From the NCBI GenBank assembly GCA_035623335.1, contig DASPTQ010000289.1, positions 1-64,000 of the forward strand: a DNA stretch of 64,000 bases, read 5' to 3'. Position numbers and translations under genes: made by a program. The DNA comes from JAFAGX01 sp035623335. Lineage in GTDB: Bacteria; Acidobacteriota; Terriglobia; Terriglobales; Acidobacteriaceae. Below the pieces are notes generated by a model. The model saw only the letters and a program-made list of their open reading frames with translations, was not told the DNA's origin and searched no databases. Of this stretch, positions 41,718 to 49,969 are shown piece by piece (position 1 is the first letter of the stretch; every line of letters begins with the position of its first letter).

Positions 41718-42845
41718 ATGAGCGACTTCAGCCAGCTTGTGCCTGAACATGTGTGTCACCTGGGCAGGTATGAGCCGGGGAAGTCGCGCCGCCAGGCACA
41801 ACAGGAGAGCGGCGTGGAAGCGATCAAGTTGGCTTCAAACGAGAACCCGTTCGGGCCCTCGCCGAAGGCACTCCGGGCCATGCAGATGGTCCTCGGCGAG
41901 GTGCATCTTTATCCCGATAATGACGTCGGCGAGCTGCGTCAGAAGTTGGCGGAGTTTCACGGGATCGGCCCGGAGAACATCGTACCGGCTGCGGGTTCGA
42001 CCGGGTTGCTGGGTGTGATTGCGCGAACCCTGCTGGCACCCGGGCTGAACGCGATTACCAGTGAGCGTTCCTTCATCATTTACCCCATCGCAACCCAAGC
42101 TGCCGGCGGCAGGCTCATCCAGACCGCGCTGCGTGACGACAGCTTTGACCTCGACGCCATCCTGACGGCGGTGGACCGTCACACCCGCATTGTCTTTCTT
42201 TCTAATCCCAACAATCCCACCGGGACAATCCGCACCGCGGCCCTCATCGACGAGTTCCTGAACAAGCTTCCCGATCATGTCACGGTCGTACTCGATGAGG
42301 CCTATTACGAGTTTGCCGAGCATTTTTCGAGACTTCGAGGCGTCGATTATTCCCGTGCGATCGATTGGGTGAAACAAGGGCGGAAGGTAGTCGTGCTCCG
42401 CACTTTTTCTAAGGTGCACGGTTTAGCGGGAATTCGCGTCGGTTATGGTATCGGTCCCCCGGAATTGATGTCGTATGCGGAACGCATGCGGACGACCTTT
42501 TCCGTGTCGGCGGTGGCGCAGGCAGCCGCCGTGGCCGCGCTCGGGGACCAACCCCACATTCAAAAGACTCTCGAGAATAACGCACGGGAAGCCCAGCGGC
42601 TGATCGAGGACTTGGCAGGGCTCGGATATCAGGTCGCTCCCACTTGGGCCAACTTTCTCTACTGTGAATTAAAGGAAGACGCCGCCCGAGTAGCCAACCG
42701 CATGCAGCAAGCGGGAGTCATCATCCGACCTTTAGATGCGTGGGGAGCGCCGACGGCGATTCGCGTCACCATTGGCACCCCGGAACAGAACAACCTGTTT
42801 CTGAGGGCGCTCGAGAAGGTAACCGGGCGCGCAGCCGTTCGTTAG
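41718..42845 (+). CDS. hisC: Histidinol-phosphate aminotransferase
   Basis: The 375-residue PLP enzyme contains EAIKLASNENPFGPSPKALR, the HisC N-terminal signature. It continues with AAGSTGLLGVIARTLLAPGL, IVFLSNPNNPTGTIRTAALI, VVLDEAYYEFAEHFSRL and VVLRTFSKVHGLAGIRVGYG, the last with the PLP lysine in F-S-K. It converts imidazole-acetol phosphate to histidinol phosphate in histidine synthesis, and related enzymes also act on aromatic amino acids. ATG 41718 follows a TTG directly. No other his gene is visible in the window. A 6-bp stem hairpin (GTGACC/GGTCAC, 41659-41677) lies in the leader. Confidence 0.9.
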   Translation: MSDFSQLVPEHVCHLGRYEPGKSRRQAQQESGVEAIKLASNENPFGPSPKALRAMQMVLGEVHLYPDNDVGELRQKLAEFHGIGPENIVPAAGSTGLLGVIARTLLAPGLNAITSERSFIIYPIATQAAGGRLIQTALRDDSFDLDAILTAVDRHTRIVFLSNPNNPTGTIRTAALIDEFLNKLPDHVTVVLDEAYYEFAEHFSRLRGVDYSRAIDWVKQGRKVVVLRTFSKVHGLAGIRVGYGIGPPELMSYAERMRTTFSVSAVAQAAAVAALGDQPHIQKTLENNAREAQRLIEDLAGLGYQVAPTWANFLYCELKEDAARVANRMQQAGVIIRPLDAWGAPTAIRVTIGTPEQNNLFLRALEKVTGRAAVR

Positions 42846-42941
42846 CCGCCTCGGACTATCGATCGCAACAGTCTCGTTCCCAGTGCAAGAGATCGTGGGC
42901 GTGGGGTGAGCAAGAACTGAGGCTTAGGAGTTTGGTCAGGG

Positions 42942-43985
42942 CTAGCTGGCCTTGGCTGACTTTGGCTTGTCTCCATCGATTAGTGCTAAGCGTGCCGCGC
43001 CGAACAGGCCGGCATCGCTTCCGAGCAACGCCCGCGTAACCAGCGTTTTTCCGCTTGTCCTCGGTTGCGGAAGCGGCGACATTCTCCCCGGTTCCGAGGG
43101 CTTCGGGTTGGTGGCACCGTAGACCATCGAACGATTCTCGAGTTCCTCGAAAATCGACGGAGAAAACGCCTCCCATGCGCTGGCTACGCCCCCGCCGATT
43201 ACGTACATCGGAAGGTTCAGCGCATTCACCAGACTGGAAAGCACAATGCCTAATGCCCTGCCCACGCGGCGAAAGATCTTGCGGGCCTCCTCATCTCCCT
43301 GGATCGAAAGATTGTAAACCGCCTTGGCGCTGAACTCGGGATCGGCGCCGGCCGCCCGCGACAGCCCGGGTGCAGCCCCACTGGCGATGGCCTCTCGCGC
43401 CATGCGCACGATCGCCGTTGCCGAAGCATAAGCCTCCAGGCAGCCGTGGTTGCCGCAGCCGCAGAGAACCCCGTCGGGCTCCACGGTGAAATGACCGAAC
43501 TCACCGGCCATGCCGATCATGCCGTGCCAAACGCGTCCGCCCAACACCAGACCTCCACCCACCCCGGTTCCGAGGGTCAGCATGGCCATATCTTCGACGT
43601 CCCGCGCGGCTCCCAGCCACTTCTCTCCCAAGGCAGCTGAATTGGCATCATTTTCCAGAATTACCCGCGCCCCCAGTCGGGTTTCAATCTCATCCCGTAC
43701 CGGGTAGTTGGTCCAGTCGGGTAGATTGGGGGATTCGTGGACCATGCCCTTGTTCATGTCAATGATCCCGGGAACACCGATGCCGATGCCGAGTAGCGAA
43801 CCCCGGCCGCGAAGCTCAGCCTTCAAGCGTTCGACGGCATCGCACATTTCGCGCACGACTCGGTCGCGGCCGAGGGCCACAGGCGTGCCCAGAGTGATTT
43901 TTTCCAGGAGATTTCCTTCGGAGCCGACAGCCGCAATGCGAAGGTTGGTGCCCCCCAGATCGACGCCAATGGAGTAGCCGGGCAT
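42942..43985 (-). CDS. ROK-family sugar kinase (glucokinase-like)
   Basis: The 347-residue kinase opens GYSIGVDLGGTNLRIAAVG, the ATP phosphate-1 loop of ROK kinases. It contains GIGVPGIIDMNKGMVHESPN, LENDANSAALGEKWLGAARD (catalytic Asp) and the zinc site DGVLCGCGNHGCLEAYASAT (C-G-C-G-x-x-G-C-x-E). It lacks the N-terminal HTH of ROK repressors and so is an enzyme, most likely phosphorylating glucose or a related sugar. It is convergent with hisC. Confidence 0.85.
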   Translation of the reverse strand: MPGYSIGVDLGGTNLRIAAVGSEGNLLEKITLGTPVALGRDRVVREMCDAVERLKAELRGRGSLLGIGIGVPGIIDMNKGMVHESPNLPDWTNYPVRDEIETRLGARVILENDANSAALGEKWLGAARDVEDMAMLTLGTGVGGGLVLGGRVWHGMIGMAGEFGHFTVEPDGVLCGCGNHGCLEAYASATAIVRMAREAIASGAAPGLSRAAGADPEFSAKAVYNLSIQGDEEARKIFRRVGRALGIVLSSLVNALNLPMYVIGGGVASAWEAFSPSIFEELENRSMVYGATNPKPSEPGRMSPLPQPRTSGKTLVTRALLGSDAGLFGAARLALIDGDKPKSAKAS

Positions 43986-44074
43986 AGGTCAGGACAACCA
44001 GGCTATCATCTCGCATTTCTCATTGTCGATGGCGAGCTGGCCGATTAAATCGTTATTGGCGAATCTTTCCTGTC

Positions 44075-44938
44075 TCATCGTTGGCAGCGTGGACAATAGT
44101 GGCTGGAGCGTCCGGCAATCACGCGGCGCGCAATGGGAGTCTTGCAAACCAGACAAGGCCGGCCTTCGCGACCGTAGACCCGATGTTCGAGCTGGAAAAG
44201 ACCTTCTTCGCCGTCGGCGCCCACGTAGTCGGAGACCGAAGATCCTCCAAGAGCAATCGCCTCCTGCAGCACTTCCTGCACCGCCCGATAGAGTCGGCGC
44301 AGCTCGTCACGGGTCAGCGACGCTGCCCGGCGCCGCGGTCGGATGCCAGCCCGGAACAGAGATTCGTCGGCATAAATATTGCCTACACCGCTGAGAAGTC
44401 TTTGATTGAGGAGTGCACTCTTGATCGGTGTCTTGCGACCTCGGAAGAGATTTACGAAGCTCTCCCGTTCCACTTCGAGCGGCTCCGAACCGGGGGCGCG
44501 AAATCCGCGGGCCACGCTTAAGCGGCCGAACCGGCGCGGGTCGACGAATCGCAATTCCCGGCCCGATGCCAGACGGGCGATGGCGTGGGTATGCTTGGCG
44601 ACCGGCTGGTCGGCATGACAGACCAGCATGCGTCCGGTCATGCCCAAATGGACAATCCACTGGGCAGGCAGGGAGGTGGTGCGAGTCTTGACCTTTTTGG
44701 CGCGCCCGCGACCGATGGCCGAGGCCGTTTGCTCTTCCGGTTCGAGGTCGAACACCAAGTGCTTGCCGACGCGCCGTACTCGAGCGATACGCTTCGATTC
44801 CAGAGTGTCGATGATCTCGAACGCCCGAGACTTGAAGGGCTCAGGCTTTGTTCCCAGCCAGACCGAGTCGATCACGTCGCCCGCCACGCAACCGGCTAGC
44901 CCGCGCGCGATCGTCTCGACTTCGGGCAGCTCGGGCAT
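44075..44938 (-). CDS. mutM: Formamidopyrimidine-DNA glycosylase
   Basis: The 287-residue protein starts MPELPEVETIARGLAG, with the catalytic Pro2-Glu3. It contains VFDLEPEE, WIVHLGMTGRMLVCH (a conserved beta strand) and FRGRKTPIKSALLNQRLLSG then VGNIYADESLFRAGI (H2TH region). It ends with the Fpg zinc finger VYGREGRPCLVCK and SSHYCPRCQR (C-x2-C...C-x2-C). It excises 8-oxoguanine and nicks the AP site. A 20-residue basic insert (GRGRAKKVKTRTTSLP) lies after residue 72. It is upstream of the ROK kinase on the same strand, 89 bases apart. Confidence 0.95.
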   Translation of the reverse strand: MPELPEVETIARGLAGCVAGDVIDSVWLGTKPEPFKSRAFEIIDTLESKRIARVRRVGKHLVFDLEPEEQTASAIGRGRAKKVKTRTTSLPAQWIVHLGMTGRMLVCHADQPVAKHTHAIARLASGRELRFVDPRRFGRLSVARGFRAPGSEPLEVERESFVNLFRGRKTPIKSALLNQRLLSGVGNIYADESLFRAGIRPRRRAASLTRDELRRLYRAVQEVLQEAIALGGSSVSDYVGADGEEGLFQLEHRVYGREGRPCLVCKTPIARRVIAGRSSHYCPRCQR

Positions 44939-45181
44939 GAGGATAGTCTATCTCCATCGGCTTTCGTCCGTCTTGGACAGCCAGGTTGACCGGCCTCCGG
45001 GCGCAACCAGGGGTACCCCAGGATCCCGCTGGGTCCAGGTTTCTCTGCGTTGCCGACGCTGAGCCCGGCAGGTTATCATGCCAAGTACACTTCTGCTCCG
45101 CCTTTATCCGGGAATTCAGCGAATCAGGCCATCACGCGAAAGATCGTGTGCCGGCGGCATGGGGCGGCCGCGCGACACCGA

Positions 45182-45199
45182 GGGACGGGGTCCCTTTTT
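45182..45199 (+). promoter_or_regulatory. Terminator-like hairpin and U-tract abutting purA start
   Basis: GGGAC-GGG-GTCCC followed by TTTTT runs directly into the purA ATG at 45200. The shape is that of an intrinsic terminator or attenuator. The only Shine-Dalgarno-like run (GGGG, 45187-45190) is inside the hairpin, so folding would also mask ribosome access. No known riboswitch aptamer is recognised in the 261-base leader. Confidence 0.45.
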
Positions 45200-46543
45200 A
45201 TGAAGGGGAAAACTGCGGTCATTGTCGGGGCCCAGTGGGGCGACGAGGGCAAGGGCAAAATCGTCGACGTGCTCTCGCATAAATTTTCGATCGTTGCGCG
45301 CTATGCCGGCGGGCATAATGCCGGCCATACGGTTGTCGCCAATGGGAAAAAATTCGTCCTTCAGCTGGTGCCCTGCGGGGTATTGCGCCCCCGCTGCCGT
45401 AGTGTGATCGGCAACGGCGTGGTGCTCGATCCTATGGCATTTCTGAAGGAAGTGGCCGCCCTGCGCGACGCCGGGATCAAAGTGGATGGAACTCTGTTTG
45501 TCAGCAATCGCGCTCACGTCATCCTTCCCTATCACCGCATGATCGAACTGGCCTCGGAAAATGCTCCCGGGCGGGTAAAGATCGGGACCACTTCCCGCGG
45601 CATCGGCCCGGCCTATGAAGACAAGATGGGACGGCGTGGCCTGAGGGTTTCCGACCTGTTGGATTTGAAGCTGCTCAAGATCCATATCGAGAACGCCTGC
45701 CGCGAGAAGAACATGATCGCCCACGCGCTGTTTAACTCCGAGCCGCTCGATCCGGACAAGATGTATACCGAATATGCGGCAGCATCCGCCCAGATTGCTC
45801 CCTTTGTTTCCGACACGGCGGTCTTGTTGAATAAGGCGCTTGCGGGCGGCGAGTCCATCCTATTCGAAGGTGCCCAGGGCACCATGCTCGACATCGACCA
45901 TGGCACCTATCCCTTCGTGACCTCCTCCAGCGCGACGGCGGGTGGGGCAGTGATCGGGACGGGCGTGGCGCCGACCGCCATTCAGACTGTGGTCGGCGTC
46001 ACCAAGGCTTATTGCACGCGGGTGGGGGAGGGTCCATTCCCTACGGAAGCTCATGACGCTAATGCCGAGCTGCTGCGGGCCCGCGGCAATGAATTCGGGG
46101 CGGTCACCGGCCGCCCGCGGCGTTGTGGTTGGATTGATTTGCCCCTGTTGCGCTACGCTGGCATGATTAATGGAATCTCCTGGCTGGTGGTTACCAAGTT
46201 GGATGTGCTCGATGAGCTGGGAGAGATTCCTATCTGCGTGGCCTATAAACTCGACGGCAAACCAACCGACGAGGTGCCGGCTGAGGATAGTGAATTCGCC
46301 AAGATCGAGTGTATCTATCGCAAGCTACCGGGATGGCAGAGGTCAACCCACGGAATCACAAAACTGGAGAAGTTGCCCAAAGCAGCGCGCGAGTATCTCG
46401 CGTTTCTCGAAGAGGAGACCGGTACCCGCATCGGTGTGATCTCCACGGGTCCAGAGCGTGAACAGACGATCTTCAGCGATGCATTTGCGCAATATCTCGA
46501 CGAGTTCAGCGGCACGAGAACCCGAGCACAAGCAAAACCCTAA
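45200..46543 (+). CDS. purA: Adenylosuccinate synthetase
   Basis: The 447-residue enzyme opens MKGKTAVIVGAQWGDEGKGK, with the GTP/IMP-binding G-x-Q-W-G-D-E-G-K-G-K. It has RYAGGHNAGHTVV (the His-41 equivalent), TTSRGIGPAYEDKMGRRGLR, LFEGAQGTMLDIDHGTYPFV (P-F-V-T-S-S-S) and TGRPRRCGWIDLPLLRYAGM. It makes adenylosuccinate from IMP and aspartate using GTP, the first committed step to AMP. The start is fixed by the family N-terminus; the frame upstream (45050-45199) is not conserved. The hairpin and U-tract directly before the ATG suggest regulation of its leader. Confidence 0.95.
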   Translation: MKGKTAVIVGAQWGDEGKGKIVDVLSHKFSIVARYAGGHNAGHTVVANGKKFVLQLVPCGVLRPRCRSVIGNGVVLDPMAFLKEVAALRDAGIKVDGTLFVSNRAHVILPYHRMIELASENAPGRVKIGTTSRGIGPAYEDKMGRRGLRVSDLLDLKLLKIHIENACREKNMIAHALFNSEPLDPDKMYTEYAAASAQIAPFVSDTAVLLNKALAGGESILFEGAQGTMLDIDHGTYPFVTSSSATAGGAVIGTGVAPTAIQTVVGVTKAYCTRVGEGPFPTEAHDANAELLRARGNEFGAVTGRPRRCGWIDLPLLRYAGMINGISWLVVTKLDVLDELGEIPICVAYKLDGKPTDEVPAEDSEFAKIECIYRKLPGWQRSTHGITKLEKLPKAAREYLAFLEEETGTRIGVISTGPEREQTIFSDAFAQYLDEFSGTRTRAQAKP

Positions 46544-46555
46544 ACGGAGTCTTGT

Positions 46556-46843
46556 ATGGTGGTCCTGGCGGTAACGTGGGTGGCGAAAGTCGGTCATGAG
46601 GCAGAGGTGACGGCGGTGTTTCAGAAGTTGACCGAGGAATCTCGCAAAGAAGCCGGGTGCCTGCTCTATCAGGTTCACCGGCACAAAACCGATCCGCGCC
46701 GATTCTTCATCTACGAGCAATACAAGGACGACGCAGCGCTCGAAGCCCATCGTTCTGCGCCCCACTTTCTTCGCTACGCGAGAAAAGAGCTGCCCAAGTT
46801 GGGAGACCGGATTGAGGGCCAGCTGTACGAGCCATTGGGATAA
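46556..46843 (+). CDS. Antibiotic-biosynthesis-monooxygenase (ABM) domain protein
   Basis: The 95-residue protein is a single ABM/YgiN ferredoxin-like domain. It has VLAVTWVAKVGHEAEVTAVF at the start, EESRKEAGCLLYQVHRHKTD, then RFFIYEQYKDDAALEAHRSA and PHFLRYARKELPKL. The pattern E-x-G-C-x-x-Y...F-x-x-x-E-x-[YW]-x-x-x-x-A-x-x-x-H is diagnostic. Such small dimers oxidise quinols or act in detoxification; the substrate is unknown. It follows purA by 12 bases and could be cotranscribed. Confidence 0.82.
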   Translation: MVVLAVTWVAKVGHEAEVTAVFQKLTEESRKEAGCLLYQVHRHKTDPRRFFIYEQYKDDAALEAHRSAPHFLRYARKELPKLGDRIEGQLYEPLG

Positions 46844-46935
46844 CTCGGCGAGCCTCCCATCTCGAGGCCTAGGCTCTGGTGCGGGGCGTAGAGCCGTGGT
46901 GTGACCCACCAGGAATCGGCTTGCGGTAAGGGTCG

Positions 46936-47127
46936 TCAGTGACCCTGGTCGGCCAACAAGACCCCGCCCGAGGCGTAGCCGTCCCGCGACACTTCATGAA
47001 TGGTTACGATGACCGCTTCGCGGCGAGCGCCCGCCTCTTCCACCATCGCATCCGTAATGCGCTTCGCCAGCTTGCGCTTTTGCTCGGTGGTTCGACCGCT
47101 TAACATCGTGATTTGGACCAACGGCAT
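46936..47127 (-). CDS. 4-Oxalocrotonate tautomerase family protein
   Basis: From ATG 47127 the product is MPLVQITMLSGRTTEQKRKL and so on, 63 residues, the size of 4-OT subunits. Removing Met exposes the catalytic Pro-1, the hallmark of the superfamily. ITDAMVEEAGARREAVIVTI continues the fold, and a conserved Arg for substrate carboxylate binding lies in the R-R-E segment. It tautomerises keto-enol compounds; the physiological substrate is unknown. An upstream start at 47145 would block the Pro-1 and is rejected. It is 31 bases downstream of ndk. Confidence 0.8.
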   Translation of the reverse strand: MPLVQITMLSGRTTEQKRKLAKRITDAMVEEAGARREAVIVTIHEVSRDGYASGGVLLADQGH

Positions 47128-47158
47128 CGAGGCCCCCTTCGCCACCGCTGCGAGCTAC

Positions 47159-47584
47159 CTAACCGGTCAACTCGAATCCCGCAAAAAAGTAACTCAGTTC
47201 AAACCGCGCCGTTTCTTCCGCATCCGAACCATGGATGGCGTTCTGCTCGATACTGGTGGCCCACTTCTTGCGAATCGTTCCCTCGGCAGCATCGGCCGGA
47301 TTGGTTGCCCCCATGAGCTTGCGTAGATCTTGGATGGCATCCTCTTTCTCGAGGGCCAGCACCACAATGGGTCCGCTCGACATGAAATTGGTCAAGGAAT
47401 TGTAGAAAGGCCGGTGGGCGTGGACTGCGTAAAACTGCTCGGCCTGATGCTTAGAAATTTCGAGCAACTTCATCGCCAAGATGCGGAAGTTGTTGCTCTC
47501 GAATTGTTCGATAATGCTGCCGATCGCATTCTTGCGCACTGCATCCGGCTTGATAATGGTAAGCGTTCGTTCCAGCGTTTTCAT
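47159..47584 (-). CDS. ndk: Nucleoside diphosphate kinase
   Basis: The 141-residue protein begins LERTLTIIKPDAVRKNAIGS, the Ndk N-terminal strand. It has HRPFYNSLTNFMSSGPIVVL, LRKLMGATNPADAAEGTIRK and EQNAIHGSDAEETARFELSY, the last with the phospho-accepting His in N-x-x-H-G-S-D. It balances NTP pools by transferring the gamma phosphate from ATP to NDPs. Normal length. It is followed by the tautomerase and preceded by sucD (13 bases), so the minus-strand run sucC-sucD-ndk looks like an operon coupling succinyl-CoA synthetase to nucleotide metabolism. Confidence 0.95.
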   Translation of the reverse strand: MKTLERTLTIIKPDAVRKNAIGSIIEQFESNNFRILAMKLLEISKHQAEQFYAVHAHRPFYNSLTNFMSSGPIVVLALEKEDAIQDLRKLMGATNPADAAEGTIRKKWATSIEQNAIHGSDAEETARFELSYFFAGFELTG

Positions 47585-47597
47585 AGTTCAGACGTTC

Positions 47598-48476
47598 CTA
47601 GACCTTCACTCCCATCGCTGCCACCACTAAATCGCCGATTTCTGCCGGCGAATGGGTAACTCTGATTCCCGCACTTTCCATGGCTTTGATCTTCTCCGCG
47701 GCCGTTCCCTTCCCTCCAGAGATGATCGCTCCCGCATGCCCCATACGGCGCCCGGGCGGTGCCGTCTGGCCGGCAATGAATCCAATCACCGGTTTTTTCA
47801 TGTGCGCTTTCACATAGCCGGCTGCCGTCTCCTCCGCCTGCCCGCCAATCTCCCCGATCATGACCACGATTTCCGTTTGCGGATCCTTGTTAAACAACTC
47901 CAACGCATCGATAAAGTTTGTGCCGATGATCGGATCGCCTCCGATCCCAATGGCGGTGGATTGGCCGATATTTCGCTTCGTCAGCTGAAACACCGCTTCA
48001 TACGTCAGCGTACCCGAGCGGGAAACAATACCCACCGGCCCCTCGCGATGAATATGTCCCGGCATGATGCCGAGCTTCGATTTGCCAGGTGAGATGATGC
48101 CCGGACAGTTGGGCCCCACCAGGCGGGCTCGTCGATTCTGCAGGAACTCCCAGGCACGCACCATATCCAGCGTGGGAATTCCTTCGGTGATCGCAACGAT
48201 CAGTTCGATCTCGGCATCGGCAGCTTCCATGATGGCATCGGCGGCAAAGGCGGGAGGAACAAAAAGGATCGAAGCATCTGCCCCGGTTTTGTCCACCGCT
48301 TCCTGTACCGTGTTGAAAATGGGCCAGCCCTCGTGGGTGGTACCCCCTTTTCCTGGAGTCACCCCGCCGACAATCTTGGTTCCGTATTCTGCACAGGCTT
48401 TGGCGTGAAACGTTCCCTCCCGTCCCGTCAACCCCTGCACAATGACGCGCGTGGATTTATCGATAAGAATACTCAT
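47598..48476 (-). CDS. sucD: Succinyl-CoA synthetase alpha subunit
   Basis: The 292-residue protein has the CoA-binding domain (MSILIDKSTRVIVQGLTGRE, GTKIVGGVTPGKGGTTHEGW), the ligase domain NCPGIISPGKSKLGIMPGHI, and the phosphohistidine loop APPGRRMGHAGAIISGGKGT. With SucC it makes succinate, CoA and ATP/GTP from succinyl-CoA in the TCA cycle. It is complete and lies 105 bases downstream of sucC on the minus strand. Confidence 0.95.
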   Translation of the reverse strand: MSILIDKSTRVIVQGLTGREGTFHAKACAEYGTKIVGGVTPGKGGTTHEGWPIFNTVQEAVDKTGADASILFVPPAFAADAIMEAADAEIELIVAITEGIPTLDMVRAWEFLQNRRARLVGPNCPGIISPGKSKLGIMPGHIHREGPVGIVSRSGTLTYEAVFQLTKRNIGQSTAIGIGGDPIIGTNFIDALELFNKDPQTEIVVMIGEIGGQAEETAAGYVKAHMKKPVIGFIAGQTAPPGRRMGHAGAIISGGKGTAAEKIKAMESAGIRVTHSPAEIGDLVVAAMGVKV

Positions 48477-48581
48477 GATGGCTAAGGCCTGCGACCGCTC
48501 TTCTTGGTATCGTTTACTGCTATTTGCTTTCGGGTCATAGATCTATCTAAAAACGCTGAAGCAATTTCGAGCCCTGCCCTG

Positions 48582-49757
48582 CTACTGGCCCGCGGCCGCT
48601 CGGACGACTTTCTCGGCGGCGTCCTGCATGGTGTCGGCCATGATGAAATTGAGTCCGGAGTCTCTCAGGATTTCCCGTCCGGCCGCGACGTTGGTGCCTT
48701 CCAGCCGAAGCACGACCGGCAATTGGAGGTTGGTCTTGCGACCGGCTTCGACCACTCCTCTGGCCAGGGTATCGACCCGCAGAATCCCTCCGAAGATGTT
48801 AATCAGGACTGCCTTCACATTCTTGTCGCCCAGCAAGATTTCGAAGGCGTGGGTCACTTGCTCGGCATTGGCTCCGCCGCCGACATCCAAGAAATTTGCC
48901 GGCATGCCGCCAGCGTGCTTGATGATATCCATGGTGGCCATGGCTAGGCCGGCACCGTTTACCATGCAACCGACATTTCCTTCCAACCGGATGTAATTGA
49001 GGCTGTATTTCGAAGCTTCCACCTCGAGGGGATCTTCTTCGGCCGTGTCACGCATCTCCCTGATCTCAGGGTGACGGAATAAGGCATTGTCATCGAAGTT
49101 GATTTTGGCGTCGAGCGCCAGTAGGCGGCCATCCGGGCAGCTTACAAACGGGTTGATCTCGAGCAACGAGGCATCGGTTTCGCGGAACACCTGGTAGAGT
49201 CCGGTCATGAACCGCACCGCTGCCTGCATATGGTGCTGTTTCAAACCTAGTTGGAACACCAGCTTGCGGGCTTGAAAGGCTTCCAGCCCCAATCCGGGCT
49301 CGATGTACTCCTTGAGGATGGCCGCCGGGTTCTCGGCTGCGACCTGCTCAATTTCCATACCTCCCGCGGCTGACGCCATGAAAACCGGCTTGGCCTCGCT
49401 ACGATCGATGACGATCCCAGCATAGAGTTCTCTCTCGATGGGCAAAGTCTCCTCGATGAGCACCCTCCGCACCACACGGCCTTCCGGTCCGGTCTGGTGG
49501 GTCACCAGCGTCATGCCAAGCATCTTGCCGGCCATCTCGGTCGCTTCTTCGACGGATTGAGCAATCTTCACGCCCCCGCCCTTGCCCCGGCCTCCGGCAT
49601 GAATTTGCGCCTTCACCACCGCCCGACTGCCGGCGGCGTCAAACAGGCTCTTGGCAACCGCCTCGGCTTGCTCGCGGGTTTCGGCCATTTCTCCCCGCGG
49701 CACCGCTACTCCATATTTCCTCAAGAGAGCTTTGGCCTGGTACTCATGGATCTTCAT
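48582..49757 (-). CDS. sucC: Succinyl-CoA synthetase beta subunit
   Basis: The 391-residue ATP-grasp protein opens MKIHEYQAKALLRKYGVAVP. It includes VVKAQIHAGGRGKGGGVKIA (nucleotide-binding loop), LLEINPFVSCPDGRLLALDA, NDNALFRHPEIREM-type sequence (FDDNALFRHPEIREM) and MVNGAGLAMATMDIIKHAGG. The C-terminal AVLINIFGGILRVDTLARGV contacts the alpha-subunit phosphohistidine. The divergent start region toward trpD (49758-49969) must carry its promoter; no clear -35/-10 is called. Confidence 0.95.
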   Translation of the reverse strand: MKIHEYQAKALLRKYGVAVPRGEMAETREQAEAVAKSLFDAAGSRAVVKAQIHAGGRGKGGGVKIAQSVEEATEMAGKMLGMTLVTHQTGPEGRVVRRVLIEETLPIERELYAGIVIDRSEAKPVFMASAAGGMEIEQVAAENPAAILKEYIEPGLGLEAFQARKLVFQLGLKQHHMQAAVRFMTGLYQVFRETDASLLEINPFVSCPDGRLLALDAKINFDDNALFRHPEIREMRDTAEEDPLEVEASKYSLNYIRLEGNVGCMVNGAGLAMATMDIIKHAGGMPANFLDVGGGANAEQVTHAFEILLGDKNVKAVLINIFGGILRVDTLARGVVEAGRKTNLQLPVVLRLEGTNVAAGREILRDSGLNFIMADTMQDAAEKVVRAAAGQ

Positions 49758-49969
49758 AATCTGAATTCCTGATTTCTTGGGACAGGACTCTAGCGGTTTG
49801 AGACTGCGGCGAACATTCGATTCTATAGAAGGGCTGGGGATAGGGCAAACTCCATGTGCAGTCGGGGAGTCATCTTCGGCGGCTGCGGATTCTGTCCAAG
49901 CCGCGCCCCGGCACCTCCCTCTTGCGCCGCTTTGCGAAAAGTGTGGGAAACAGACTAAGCTGAGCGTCG

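Noticed and set aside
40122..41801. 559-aa minus-strand open frame
   Set aside because: It lies opposite scpB, the pseudouridine synthase and the start of hisC, which have clear motifs; it has no recognisable domain and is a GC-driven mirror frame.
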